Positions 46,528 to 58,889 of a DNA stretch of 64,000 nt are shown here, piece by piece. The notes beneath the pieces were generated by a model. That model had not been told where the DNA came from and ran no database searches. It saw only the letters and a program-made list of their open reading frames with translations. The position numbers and the translations under genes were made by a program. Position 1 is the stretch's first letter. Each line of letters opens with the position of its first letter. The stretch comes from Obelidium mucronatum. Its lineage: Eukaryota > Chytridiomycota > Chytridiomycetes > Chytridiales > Chytriomycetaceae. The stretch is from the NCBI GenBank assembly GCA_025765595.1, contig JAIVFH010000027.1:248001-312000 (forward strand), in the 5' to 3' direction.

Positions 46528-47063
46528 ATGTGTAACTCAAGATTGGTTGCATTCCTCCTGCTGGTTATCAGCGCCTCTGCAACGCCAATTCCAACTGGCG
46601 GTGATGCCAATGTCGCTCTAATACCAAGAGACGAAAACACTGTGGACCCATTAAGCGTCGCGTCTGTTGTTGCTGGTGTATCCGTTCCAGCAGCTGTGGG
46701 TGTCGTGGACAAATATCTTCCATGGCCCAGGCAGGGTGACCCATGTCTGAACAAATGCTTCACCGCGGCCCCTGACCTTAGCGTCACATCGAATTCATCA
46801 ATTAGTGAAATTTGTGTAAGCCTTGCTTGGATTTATCATTTTATTATATTGACGTTGTTTCTTTTTCGGACAAGACAAATAAGGATTTGATCTCCAGTTG
46901 TCAGAAAAACTGTCCAACCAACCCCTTTCTTGCAACTTTGGTTCAGGCGTGTAATATGGCAATTAAGCAAGGTGCTTTTGGGGGGCCTTCAAGCGGTGGC
47001 GTTTATGGTTATACTCAAGAGAGTGTTGGCATTATTATGGCAGTCTTTATAAGTTTATTGTAA
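46528..47063 (+). CDS. Secreted six-cysteine protein F
   Basis: Two exons, 46528-46815 and 46875-47063, encode 158 residues. The signal peptide is MCNSRLVAFLLLVISASA. DPLSVASVVAGVSVPAAVG matches copy D. Module 1 is DPCLNKCFTAAPDLSVTSNS...IC; module 2 is TNKDLISSCQKNCPTNPFLA...AC. The C-terminus is hydrophobic (VGIIMAVFISLL). The phase-0 intron follows the third cysteine. An upstream in-frame ATG at 46477 would add 17 residues before the signal peptide but lies almost on the TATA box. It sits between membrane protein copies 3 and 4, about 20 kb from the main array and in the opposite orientation. Confidence 0.83.
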
Positions 47064-47264
47064 ATGCATCATCTGACACACAGTTTTTATCGCGATTCGA
47101 GCATTTTTTTTTAAATACGTTGAGTTTTTCGACGCGTTTTCTTCCTCTGGATTTTCAGGAAATCTCACCACCCCTTCCATCATCTCTCATTCGCCGGACC
47201 TGTGATCCAGCTTTCGACTAGGATTCCTTCTAATCCTTTCTCCCCCCCGTTCCTTCCAAATTGC

Positions 47265-50245
47265 ATGGACCCTCTGAAACCCAATATCGCCGTTTCGTTA
47301 TTTGGAATCCAGGAAATCGACGCGAATATTCAAATTGCAGCAGAACGTCGAACACGGTCCTTGAGTATTCCAGTACAAAGAGGCCCACCACCACCACCGA
47401 ACACGCCACCAGCAGCAACAGCCCCTCCTGCTATAGTAATTCCCATCATGTCAGAGCCCGAAAGCGAATCAGGACTCGTAAGCCATGTCAACACAGAAGC
47501 GATTGGCGATCACAGGATCGATGTGCCCCTTACGGCCGCCGCCCAACCAAATCATAATGAATCAGCAGACGAAAACCCTTTAAATCCGAGAGAAAGCATA
47601 GTCGTAATTGAGGCTACAGGTACACTGGGCTTGTGAATATATGGAAAAGTCTGAAACTCATTAAATAATAATAATAATAATTAGACATACACATCACACC
47701 AAATAGTCCCGATGCAAACGAGCTACAAGGGCTTAACATTAAACAAGACACTCTACTACCGTATAGCCCTGGCAAGAAAAATCATGCTGATTTGAAAGGA
47801 GTTATGAAAAAAAACACGCATGCTCAAGATGGCAGTTCTGTACCGGCTTCTTTATCGCCTTCTACTGAGAAACCAAAAAAGAGATCATCGGCTGAACTAA
47901 AGGCAGTTTTGAAAAGTGCTCTTGACACAGGAAAGATATTCAATGATACAAACACCACCACCATCACAGCTGCGCCACCCTCCGCCACACAAAATCCAAC
48001 GAGATCAGATACCTTGAAAAGGGGTATACTCCAAAAAGCAGCCATGGTGACGGCTTCTGATTCCACGCAGGTCCAAACGCGGCGGAATAAAGTTCAAGAC
48101 TTGACAGAGGTTTTGCGAAAGGCAGTTGAATCCAAGAAGATATTTCAAGCTGCTTCAGATGATGAAGAGTTGGGTCCTGGAAGTGGAGGGGAAACGTCAG
48201 AATATTCAAAAAAGGGTAGAGTTTCCATCACAAGTCGCATTGAATTTTCACAACAACAAAGTAACGAACCCGAGAGTAAAGAGTACGATGGTGAGATGAC
48301 TGTTTTTTGTTGTTGGAAAATCAAAAACGTTGACTCATGAAAAAAAATGCTTAAAATAGCCAATATGATCGAGTCAGTTTCAATATCTGAAGAAGATGAA
48401 GATGAAGATGTTCCGATAGATGACAAATTTGCAAAGCGGTTGAAAGTTTCAAGGAGTGGGAAAACATCATTCAGTAGTGGCAGCACCAGGCCTAACTCAA
48501 GGGCTCCGAGCAACCTTCAGACAATTCATGCCAGATCAAAGTCGCTAGCTTCCAATGGCTCTCTGTCTGGAGGATTAACTCGAGAGCTCACTGAAACCTG
48601 GAGCACAATCATGAAAAAATCGAAATTCACTGTTCTTTCGGTTATACTGAATGGCTGTCTATTAGGCCTCCTTTATTCCGTTCGAGATGGGCTTGTTCTT
48701 AATATTCAAGCTAGTCTAGTCAATCAATTCGGGGGAATTATTCTTCTCCTGGTATTGTTGATTTGTAATATAGTCACCATTTGGAGTTTAAACGATGCGG
48801 GATCATGTATATTTGGGTTCTTCTTGTCCCGAGGTCAAGGTTTCAGTTTTGCCGTGTGCGGGTATCTTCATGTGCCCCCGTTGGCAAAAATGCAATTTGC
48901 CCAAAGTTTGTCCTTGACAAGCAAATATCGCAAAAATTTATCACGAGCCGCGTTTGTTTGGATTATAGTGGAAATGCTGAAAGTTTTAACGCCAATTGGC
49001 GCAATATCACTTACGGCCGAAAAGTATGCAACATTCAATGACGTCAGCGATTGTATCTATTTTGCACAAGACAAAAAGTTGAAACCGATTGACAGAAAAT
49101 GGCCAAATTTAGACACCGAAAGTGGTGTTGCGGAATATGTGTTTGGGACATCTTTAGGAGTAATGAGATCTGAAGTTCCTGGAGTCAACATAACAACTGC
49201 AATGTACCCGCCCTCCCTTATCTCCGTTGTTAATAATGGAGACTTGATTCAGGGCCTTGGGTTTACTGTTGACATATCGTCAACGTGTAGCTGCGCCAGG
49301 AACCTTTCCGAAATTGGTTTGGTTGCAGCTGGAGTAGACCGGTCGCATGTGAACCAAGTAATACAGGAATACTTGAATATGAATAGAGCGCCTGGTATTA
49401 CGTTTGGGGTTGTTGTACATAATGATTCTATCGTGATATCAAATGTATTCAGCGGGTATGGGACAATATGTGGTGGTATTCGCAGTACACCATTGGTATG
49501 CTCCACAACACTGTGGAACCATCAAAAAGCATTGCTTGAAGTGACTTTTATGACGGATGGAACAACAGCGTCAATTGCTCCTGATAAAGTAAACTTAGTC
49601 GCTCACACTGGACCAGCAGACGTCAAAACATGGCTATCTTTTGCAATGAATTCACTCTTGGGTGGACCTGTGAGCTCTTATTTGACTCCACCGACTGTTC
49701 CAGGAAGTCTGGCGCCACTTTTATGGTGGACAACTCCAAACTTGATAGCAATCGACCGCGCGATTGTAGAAGCCGGACTGGAAACAACATATGCTATATT
49801 ATTTAAGGGAGCAATTCAGCGCGTGTATACAGCAGAAGGCACTCAATGTCCTCGGAAGAATATCATCGCTTCCTTTGAGAGCATGGTCACAATTCTGCCT
49901 TCTGGATACTCAACACTTGTTGTTCTTTTAGCAATTCAAATGATTGTGTCGTTTTTGTCCATGCTCACATTTGGAGTCTGGCTACTGGCACCGTTCCCCA
50001 TTGGACCCGCAGTTCGTGCTACCCAAGAGCCTATATATTTAATCACGCTGCTTCAATCTTCATGTAACGTGGGAATAGGTCTTAACGACTTGTGTAATGC
50101 AGAAACATACGCAATATGGCAGAAGCTGGATGTCAGGTGTCGTATTGGCGAGAGTATTGCCACAATGGAGGAAGATGTGGGTAAGATTGTAATGGACAAA
50201 CCATCGCTGGTTAGAAAGCTTAAAAACGGGAAAAAATATCGATAG
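47265..50245 (+). CDS. Large multi-pass membrane protein family, copy 4 (intact)
   Basis: Three exons, 47265-47619, 47685-48290 and 48360-50245, encode 948 residues with no frame break. The intron count and phases (1 and 1) match copy 2. The N-terminal 400 residues are disordered with basic and acidic patches (EEDEDEDVPIDDKFAKRL parallels VEEEDVPIDETLLKKF in copy 2). Then come RELTETWSTIMKKSKFTVLS, TM1-TM3, GGIILLLVLLICNIVTIWSL, AGSCIFGFFLSRGQGFSF, the outer domain with FMTDGTTASIAPDKV and SSYLTPPTVPGSLAPLLWWT, TM4 and the tail VMDKPSLVRKLKNGKKYR. Function unknown. Confidence 0.85.
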
Positions 50246-50528
50246 CGAAATATAAAACCATCTTGTTGACTCTGCTATAGATAATATAAATATTCAATCA
50301 AAATAATTCAACATTGCCACATATCTCTGACTTAAGTCAAGTTTAACCAGAGGAAACGGGCCAGACTTACTTGGTTAATGAAGAGCGGAGTTTGTTGTTT
50401 GGGAGGGGGCACCCAACCCCTTGCTCAACCAACGGACAATGAATACTGGAGCGCAGCAATCCAGTGGAGAAATATCAGAAATTACCACCACACTGCTGAA
50501 GAAGGAGAGACATTGACCTTTTGGACCA

Positions 50529-52427
50529 ATGCAGTCGGAGAATCAAGAAACTCGAATGACTGTTGTAGACAGCTCCACCAGAAATCCATTCCACGACCAT
50601 TGCGACCACAGCCGCAGCAGTTATTTAGAATCATTGTGCCCTAATGACGGAATAACCAGCCTGAGATCCCCTGCACCGTCATCGTCGGTCTCAAACTTAC
50701 CATTTCGACGAGTACCAGCTTTTGAAAAGGAACCACCTGCCGTTATTCTGCCCTCGCCAACTCCCTCTTCCTCCATATCCAATAATCAGATTGACCGACA
50801 ACCCAATTCATCATCAATTCAAACCAAAAAGAAGAACGCTACAGTCCTTTCACCCAACCGCCCAAAGTGCCCTTCCCCATTAAGAAACGAGATATCATTG
50901 CCGTCAGAGCTGGCGACGCCTCATCATTTTTCTGCACAACCGCAACTTCCGTTAAGGGTATCAAATGTTGTACTTGAACAAGAGCAAGGCGTTATTGAAG
51001 ACGACGACGCTATTCCACTCATGTACCTGACTCCAAAACGCGCTGGCTCGAAATCTTTTTCGAAAAAGAAGACTGTATCAACAATCAGTCGATCCGTCTG
51101 TGATTCAGTCACCGGCACATCTGAAACAGGAACAGCGTCATTTTTGATTCTCGAGGATAAACTCCGTGAACGAAGAAAGAAGGTGAAATGCTTGCTTTGG
51201 AGTCTTTGTGGTGTTGTGTTTGTGCTGTTGGGAGCTGTTGTTGGAACGATTTTGTTTTGGAAGCTTTTTTTGCCTGGGATGATGCAAAGTGTTTTCAGAG
51301 ATGGAAATTTGACAAACTCGAATCAACCATTGTTTGGGGTAAAATTGGTGAATGTGTCTCAGTTTACGGAGGAGGGGTTAGTTTTGGGCTCTTTGGTAAT
51401 TGTCAAGAGTGGATTCCATGTGCCTTTTGGGGCTTCAGCTTTGGTTTCCGAGGGATCTAAATGGCAGCTTCAAGCAGCTATGGGTATAATTTTCAACTTC
51501 TAGACGTATTTGATTATAATTTTAATTTATTACGTTCTAGATTCCTCAACCTGGCATACGTTTATTGAAGTGTCACACTTTCCTTCCATCATAGAAATAC
51601 AGCACGACGCAATCATGTTGAATGCTTCGGACGTTCAAATTTTTGTTACAAACTCGTCGCTTTTGACGGAACTGGTCCAGCTGACATCACAATACAGCGG
51701 TGTTCAAAGTACCTCTACAAGGGACATTTTGGATGGAGTGAAATTGAGATTGAGTATAATGGCAGACGTTACAGTTGCCATCTTTCAAGTGGATGGACTT
51801 TTGCTGGAAAATTCATTCAGTCTGGGGGATATTGTGGGATACGCGCTTGCCACAACAGTTAGTCCTGAACCAAGTAGAAGCAGTAATCTATCGGCCACGG
51901 CGCTTCAACCACCGCCACTAATTTCGAGTATTACCACCGATAAAGTAGTGAAGATTGCAAGTGGGATGATCTCGACTGGTTTGAATCTGCATATTTCAAA
52001 CTTGGATCCTTCAACGGAAGAGAATTTGGGATCACCGATCCAGTTTCCTGCATTTCAGAACATAACTTTTTTGGGAGAGGTGGGAAGGAAGCAAGTGGCG
52101 CTCTTGCAAATAAGTGAGATGAGTATGCTACTCGGAGAGCAGGTTGTGCATGTTCCTATCAGTGTTGCCAATGTTGGAGGGTCCAATGTTGGGGGACTTG
52201 TGGGGAAAGGCGCGAATTTAACGAGCTGGTTGACATCAAAACTTGGATCAACGGTATTTTCGAATGGGGAGATATCTCTGGTGAACTTTGATGTGGGGAG
52301 AATAGGAGGTGGTACAGTTCCACTTTGGTTAAAGCAAGCAATTTCAGGGGTCGGCATTGATATAGCGGCAGGCAGTAGTGGTGCATTTGCGGCGTTACTT
52401 GGTCAGGCACTTTTGGCGTTTTTGTAG
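50529..52427 (+). CDS. DUF3712-like single-pass membrane protein
   Basis: Two exons, 50529-51483 and 51541-52427, encode 613 residues. The N-terminal 215 residues are Ser/Pro-rich and disordered; a basic patch (KLRERRKKVKC) precedes one transmembrane segment (LLWSLCGVVFVLLGAVVGTI). The outer part has two beta-rich repeats of the LEA2/DUF3712 type, with phrases such as ASDVQIFVTNSSLLTEL, DVTVAIFQVDGLLLENSF, GLNLHISNLDPSTEENLG and TFLGEVGRKQVALLQIS. This topology (cytosolic tail, one TM, outer DUF3712-like domain) is common in fungi; molecular function is unknown. It follows membrane copy 4 in the same orientation. Confidence 0.6.
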
Positions 52428-52746
52428 TCCTATTATTTGCATATTTTTGGAATTTTATATATTGTATTCATCATTTCTGTTCGATTTGTATATCTCAGGA
52501 AAGCGGGGAGAGGTCTTGGATTCAGAGTCCCAGTTGAGTCAATAAGTTGACTCTTCTGCCGCTTTCTGACAATGGCCACGACATCCCCGACCATCAGCAA
52601 TTGAGTATCTTTAATTTGTTCTATTATGGGTCTACAATCAGTTTCGTGAAACAATTTTCCGAATATTCGACTCATCCTTTTTTTCTGCCATCAATCAGCC
52701 TCCCAAATCGAAGGACATCACGGGATCAGTCTGCATCTGCATCTGC
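52428..52746. other. Intergenic, no gene seen
   Basis: About 320 bp between the DUF3712-like gene and the phosphatase gene. AT-rich except for the last 20 bases, which run into the GC-rich first exon. A (CTGCAT)n-like short repeat, tctgcatctgcatctgcatg, leads into the start codon at 52747. Confidence 0.6.
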
Positions 52747-55117
52747 ATGTCCCTGTCCGCGCCCCCGCCCCCGCCCCATCCGACCGCGGCCGACGATGTG
52801 TTCGCGCGCGCCGGGCTGCCGCGGCCGACGGCGGCGCACTACCCGACGAGCGCCGATCTGCCGTGGCACTTTTCGTTCATCGACGGCGACGCCATGATCG
52901 GCGGGTCGTCCGCGCCCACGGAGCGGCGCCACTGGGCCGCGCTCGCCGCCGCCGGCGTCGGGCTTGTCGTCAACCTGACCGAAGCCGCCGTGTCGCCGCC
53001 GCCGCCGCCGCCGCATCGCAGCCACCCCCACGCGCCGCATGCCGCTGCCGCCGCCGACGACCTGCTGCTGTTCGACCTCGACTTTGCCCACCCCCACACG
53101 CCGCCGCCGCCGCCGCCCGCCGCCGCTGAGTACGCCGGCGTGTGCGCAAAGTGCGGCCACGTCGACGAGGTGTACGACGCCGACCTGTTCGCGGACGTCG
53201 TCGGCAAAGACATTGAAGTGCTTTTTTTGCCGATTCCAGACGGCTCAGTGCCGAGATTCGAACAACTGAACGTGTTTCTGAAAGAAGCGGACAAGGCAAT
53301 CAAAAACAACAAGAAGGTTATTGTCCACTGCCAGGCCGGTAAGACCTCGTGTTTTTTGCTAGGAATCCTTGGCCTGAAAAACTTAATCGTTCGCGCCAAC
53401 AGGTGTTGGACGAACTGGAACTTTCTTGGCAATCTATCTCATCAACAAGTATCATCTGGATCCACTCACGGCAATTACTCTACTCCGTCATTATCGCCCT
53501 CAATCTCTTCAGTTTCATGCCACTGACTGGCAGGTGGATCCGTTCAGACTTCATCCAGACCCCAAGTCATACAATAGGAATATGGTCCAGGAACGTTTCG
53601 TTGAGCGATGGTATCACGCAATGATGAAAGATAAAAGGCGGGCAAGCATGAATGCCAGCATGATTCGACGAGGAGTTCCTTCCCATGATGACTCATCAAC
53701 GTCGGATTCCACTGCAACAACTACTAGCCACGACTATGCTTCTCATCACAAAAGCAAACGCCGCACATCCTTTGTGATGGAAAACACACAGTTGATTCCC
53801 GATGAACAGGAGCCGGAAGGCCACAAACCCAAACCACGGCGACGTCATACAGATTCCGCAGCTACATATGATAACTTCATGGATTACTTGGTAGCTTTGT
53901 CAAAGCAGCAACATCAGGCGAAAGCAACGTCTCTCCTTCAACCGCAAGTCTCACAACTTGCTCCTGTCAGTGAAACGTCGGATGCCGCCTTTGTCTTTCC
54001 TACCACAAATAATAGTGAAGCCAGCAGTGGCAGCTTGAACAACAAGAGCAATCTTCAATCTATGCTATCTTCCTCTCTTCACGCAATGACTGCATACCCC
54101 ACGCCACCACGAACATCAGAGATATCATCGAGCTTCAAACGGATTCGAGAAAGCAGAGATACCGGCGGCGATGGGGAAATGGATACCGGATCACCTGCAA
54201 TCAACAACAACTCCCATCACACTGCCCCGTTGTCTTCAAGTCTGGCACCACAACATCCTGAACAACTATCCAACAGTTTCTCAGAAACGTTTTCCAAACT
54301 CTCCTCTTCATCCCCAAACCCGCTCCTCCATCCATACTCGAGGCACCAACACAGCTACCACCACCGAAAACGCCACCCAAAACCAATCCTGCACCACCAA
54401 CCCCACAACCCTTCATCGTCGATTCCAAAACAGAGTTCTTTTACAATCAGCAGTATTCTTTTGAAACTGATTGACCAACAACTGGACGCCAAATTCACTG
54501 GTTTCACAACCAGCCCATGTGTTTACGCACCCCCAAGCCACAGCGAAAAACCACACGCCAGCCGTGTGATTCAAATCGGTGCATGTGGCGTGGGTTTACC
54601 AAAGACCAGAGAAGTGTCAAGGACGTTGTGTTATGGCTGTCGCGGGGTTGTGAGTGTCGGGCCAGAACCAATTCAGATCCATCCATCGACGGCGGGTACG
54701 TTTGAGTTGGAGGGAAGCAGCAGCAGCGGCGGCACTGGTGCTTATGCTGTTTGGCCGATTGTGGTACCATTTCCTAGCCACGAGGACTTTGTTGGAAGTG
54801 GGAGTGTGAGTCCGGCTCTTGGCTTACCTATTGGGGCTAGTGCTAGTTCCAGTGCTGCCGCGTTGATGATGATGAGTGGCAGTATGTTGAATCCGGAAAG
54901 GGGTATTTGGGGTTCCGTTCCGAGCGCATCTGGATCGAGTAATCGCTTTGGTAGTGATGAAATGGATCTGGATGATCTTGGGAGCGGTGACAACAAAGTT
55001 CCTGCTGTAGTTGTTGGTAGTGTTACTTCCGATCTGAATGGTGCCGTAGAGGCGCTACAATTGGAGGAAGTTCAAAGGAGAGAAGTTAGTTTGGCTGTTA
55101 GGAATCGTGTTGTTTGA
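52747..55117 (+). CDS. DUSP23-like dual-specificity protein phosphatase with long disordered tail
   Basis: Two exons, 52747-53338 and 53403-55117, encode 768 residues. The catalytic signature is split by the intron: VIVHCQAG at the end of exon 1 and VGRTGTFLAIYLI at the start of exon 2, giving HCx5RT. Upstream, LPWHFSFIDGDAMIGGSSAP and GVGLVVNLTE are typical of the DUSP23/VH1-like group, and LFLPIPDGSVPRFEQLNVFL is the acid-loop region. Pro/His/Ala-rich inserts interrupt the domain. The C-terminal 480 residues are disordered, rich in Ser, His and Pro. Exon 1 to about 53220 is a GC-rich island. Confidence 0.85.
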
Positions 55118-55367
55118 ATGATTGGTTTGATGCAGATGATGATGGATGATTTTTTTTATGTTTTTTTATTTGCTTTTTTGCTTTGCTGTTCCCGTCCATC
55201 TGTTGTTTTTAAGTCTTTTTTTTTTTGTGCTGGGCGAACCATCTATTTATTTATTGCTCCTCTTATAAGGGTTTTAAGTTTGTTTGTATAAAGAAAACAG
55301 TGAAAAGTCAACAATTTTTCTGCCAAAATCACAATTCTCTGACAATTCTCTTGATTAAACCCCTTTT

Positions 55368-57068
55368 TCACCAATTCTGAATCGACAACCCCCAAAAGTC
55401 GCCATGTACCGCTTCCCATCTCATCCGAAACTCAGCAACCATCCCCAAATCCCCTCCTTTGCAACTATAATAACTTCTCATCACACCCTCCCCACCCTTC
55501 ACAAAATCCAACCCAACCAAAACCAGAGTCCTCTTGATTCGAAAAGCATCCGATACATATTTATTGTCCTCTTCACGATCCTCCTCCTCCACTGTTCGTC
55601 CCCAAAAGAGCGGTACTTCAATCACATCTTCTTCTTCCACAGTGGAATCACCCGTATAATCATCCGTCCCAACAGTCGCCTTCAAGGTCAATTTTCTCAG
55701 TTTGGGCATACGGGAAATGACTATTCGAGATAGTTCAGGGACCGTGATTCCAGAAGCACGGGATAGCGAGAGTGTCAGTTTTCTCAGCAGTGTCAAAGTG
55801 GCAAGGGTTTCAAGAACAGGTGATGCATGCGCGTTTTGATTATTGTCATCAACAACAACAGCATCATCATCATTATTAGTTGAGTGCTGATTTTCATGAA
55901 AGCCGTTGATGTTGCTGTGGTGGTGGTTGTTGAATGAAATAGGGGGTGACTTTGCCGCACTAATGTCTAGTACTTTTAGGTTTTGAAAGGTTCGGAGAAT
56001 CGGTAGGATTCCGGGATATGTTAGCTGCGGAGGTGGGTCTCTGCTGCTACCGCCATATCGCGCCGGTCGCCGTGAGGAGCTGTGTTGGAAAAAGTAACTG
56101 CTGGCATTTTGAGATGAGGCCGGTGCAGTGGATGGGAGTTGCAAAGTTTCTAAAGCCTCGGGATGGAGAGACGAGACGAGGTGGAGCTCGAGAACTTCGT
56201 CACTGACTTCAAGGCGAGTGAAGAGGAGGTGTTTCAGTCGGTGTTGGTGGTTCGTTGCAGTAAATATGGATTGAAGGATTTGGTTCGTGATCCTTGTGGA
56301 TATCTCTAATTTCTGAAGGTTGGGGAGCAGTGCGAGGTTGACTGCAAACAATTGCCCTGGTTTTGGTATGGGGAGTGGAAGCTGAAGGTTTACAGAGCGA
56401 ATGTTCTCACAATGTGTGAAAAGAAGGGCTAGAGCATAATGAATGGAATCAGGAAGGAGCTCGGACAGGTAAGTAGTGGAGGATGGCTTTAGAAGGTATT
56501 GACGACGCACTCTTGCTTTTGGAGCTGGTTGATCCAGAGTAAATTCCAATTCCAGGCCCAAATCACTGAACTCATTTTGTACGATTTTTAAATCATGATC
56601 TTCTTCTGCTTGCTCCGGTGGCGAAGCCTCATTGGTTTTGACATCCTCAATTTTAGAGTCTTTGCGCTCAAGAAGTGCATCCACCACCGAAACATTTGGT
56701 TGAGTAGCAGTTTGATCACTTTCAGTCTCTGGAGGGTAGGCGTAACTGCAGACATCCCTCTGCTCAAGACTGTCATCCACCTCGTCTTCGCCCCCCACAA
56801 ACAGGCCCAAATCATCAACGCCCTGAATCCAACTCGCGTAATCAAAACACGTTTTTCCCAAATGGGACGCAGCGACCGCGTCCAGAAATCTCTGCCACGA
56901 CGCTGGTGTTGCCAGCGGAGACAGTCGTGGTGTTTTCCACAAGAGCGGTAGGGCAGCCCGCAGTAGTAAATGCGAACACAGCGCGAGATTAAAGAGCGAC
57001 TGTCTCGAATCGGTTAGGAGATGGCCGGCAATCTGCGCCTTGATTTCGTGCGGCAGGCTCTGAAGCAT
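55368..57068 (-). CDS. F-box protein with leucine-rich-repeat-like region
   Basis: A single-exon, 566-residue protein. Residues 3-45 fit an F-box (LPHEIKAQIAGHLLTDSRQS then LFNLALCSHLLLRAALPLLW), the Skp1-binding part of SCF ubiquitin ligases. Residues about 200-500 contain spaced leucine-rich strands (NIRSVNLQLPLPIP, NLQKLEISTRI, NLKVLDISAAK, KLRKLTLKATV) consistent with LRRs for substrate binding. An acidic and Asn/His-rich insert separates repeats. Substrates are unknown. Confidence 0.8.
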   Translation of the reverse strand: MLQSLPHEIKAQIAGHLLTDSRQSLFNLALCSHLLLRAALPLLWKTPRLSPLATPASWQRFLDAVAASHLGKTCFDYASWIQGVDDLGLFVGGEDEVDDSLEQRDVCSYAYPPETESDQTATQPNVSVVDALLERKDSKIEDVKTNEASPPEQAEEDHDLKIVQNEFSDLGLELEFTLDQPAPKARVRRQYLLKPSSTTYLSELLPDSIHYALALLFTHCENIRSVNLQLPLPIPKPGQLFAVNLALLPNLQKLEISTRITNQILQSIFTATNHQHRLKHLLFTRLEVSDEVLELHLVSSLHPEALETLQLPSTAPASSQNASSYFFQHSSSRRPARYGGSSRDPPPQLTYPGILPILRTFQNLKVLDISAAKSPPISFNNHHHSNINGFHENQHSTNNDDDAVVVDDNNQNAHASPVLETLATLTLLRKLTLSLSRASGITVPELSRIVISRMPKLRKLTLKATVGTDDYTGDSTVEEEDVIEVPLFWGRTVEEEDREEDNKYVSDAFRIKRTLVLVGLDFVKGGEGVMRSYYSCKGGDLGMVAEFRMRWEAVHGDFWGLSIQNW

Positions 57069-57419
57069 GGTGGCCGTTGTTGGGGAGAATTTGTTTTGAC
57101 AAGTGTTTTCTGGGAGAAGTTGACAACTCGTTTCTCTGAGTTGCGGCCGACTGCATCCGCATCAACTTCCTTTTTGTTAGTGTGGTGGTGGAGGTGTTCA
57201 TAAGTGTCTGATCCCCCCACATAAAGCAAAGGCGTCGATCGTTTAACGAATACCAATCGAATATAACTAAGAACAATATCCGCATTACCTATCTAATCAC
57301 AAGAAGAATGATCTGCACATTTCAAACCAAACTCAAAACTGCTCAAAACTGTCGCCCCAAATGCCAACATTTTTCCCCCAGTTTTTTTTTTTTTGCTTTT
57401 CAAACCCCAAAAACTTCAC
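57069..57419. promoter_or_regulatory. Divergent intergenic region (F-box gene / desaturase)
   Basis: About 350 bp between divergent ATGs. No TATA box is obvious; a T-run of 12 bases precedes the desaturase ATG. No additional gene is supported. Confidence 0.5.
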
Positions 57420-58889
57420 ATGGCCGTTGGAAAGGAGACTCAACCTGTCAACCACCACCGCAGCGAGGAGCCGCTCCTGGAAGATGAAACTCCAGTTGTT
57501 ACAGGTACAGTTTGGTCTTGGAAGTATCTTGTATCATGGACTCACGTCAACCTGCATCGCACCAATTTAACCCAGCCCCAGAAAAGGGAGCCACCAAACT
57601 GACTGTCGGTGCCTTGCGTAAATCCCTTCCAGCCCATGTCTTTGAAAAGTCGCTTGCCCAATCCATGTGGTACTTTGTCGTTGACATGACTGTTATCATC
57701 GCCTGTCTGCGATCTTACACGGACGACATGAGCTGGCCATTGTACATTGTGTACGCCAATGGTCCGTATTCTTCTTGATTAGCTGTATAAATTTTACGGC
57801 GCTTGCGCATCCTTATCGTGACACATTCAGCCTAATCCAAATGAAAAACCAAAAAACAAAAATATCAAACAGTGTTGGGACTCTTCATGTGGTGCCTGTT
57901 CGTTGTGGGACACGATTGTGGTCACGGAACCTTCTCTGAAAATAAGCTCATCAATGCTGTTGTTGGACATTTCTGCCACGGATTTATCTTGGTTCCATTC
58001 TGGCCGTGGGCAAAGTCTCACGCTACCCACCACGCTTTCCACCAACATAAAAATAAGGACAAGTCTCATGGATGGTACGATGCGAGCGATGAAGGATTTG
58101 TAAAGTTGATGAAGAACCAGCCCTTCTTTATTCCGTTCCTGTACTTTTTCGTCTACCTTCTTGCCGGATTTCCTGATGGAAGCCACTTTTCGCCATTCTC
58201 CAGTCTTTTCAACACTTCTCGCGATCGCACAATGTGCGCTATTTCTGCTTTAGTCTGCGTTGGGTTTTTCTCTGCATTCGTTACTTACTGGGGATGGGAA
58301 AAGTTCTTGTATATTTACGTGATTCCCTGGTTGATTTACAACTTTGTAAGTTCCTTTTTTTAACGTTTTTTGCATACAATCCAAGTACCAAACCTTTTTG
58401 GTTTTTTTTCTACAGTGGTTGTACAAGGTCACTTTCTTGCAACATCATGCTGATAACACTGTGGTTTACTCTGAAGAAAGCTGGGACTTTTTGACCGGTG
58501 GCTTGCAAACCGTTGACAGAGTGTACGACACTCAAACCGGAGCTTTGGACGCTATTATGGTGCGTGATGATTTTCATTGTTGTTTTTGAACTCCATTAAA
58601 TTTTTTACAAAAAAAAAAAAAACAGCACAACATTACTAACGGACACGTTATCCACCACTTGTTTTCTACATCCATTCCACATTACAACTTGATGGAAGCC
58701 ACCGAGATTATCCGGCCTCAGTTGGGTAACAAGTACATGCTCGTCAAAGGATTCCCCTTCATGGAACTCATCCGCCATCACTGGTACTTTACTCGACCAC
58801 TCATGGTCAATCGTGGCGCTATTTGGGAATTCATTAGCCAAGAGCAGTACTTCAAGGAGCAAGCTGCTGCCAAAACTGCTGCCAAATAA
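57420..58889 (+). CDS. Membrane fatty-acid desaturase, plant-type delta-12/omega-3
   Basis: Five exons from ATG 57420; about 385 residues. The three histidine boxes are HDCGH (in [12 protein letters not shown]), HATHH (in [20 protein letters not shown]) and HVIHH (in [18 protein letters not shown]). Hydrophobic segments flank them ([40 protein letters not shown]). The box spacing and phrases match the FAD2/FAD3 family of ER desaturases acting on phospholipid-bound C18 chains. The first box HDCGH leans toward the omega-3 subgroup (delta-12 enzymes usually have HECGH), but regioselectivity cannot be read from sequence. Confidence 0.9.

Noticed and set aside
50378..50644. 88-codon plus-strand ORF upstream of the DUF3712-like gene
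   Set aside because: Overlaps that gene's first exon in another frame and has no recognisable feature.
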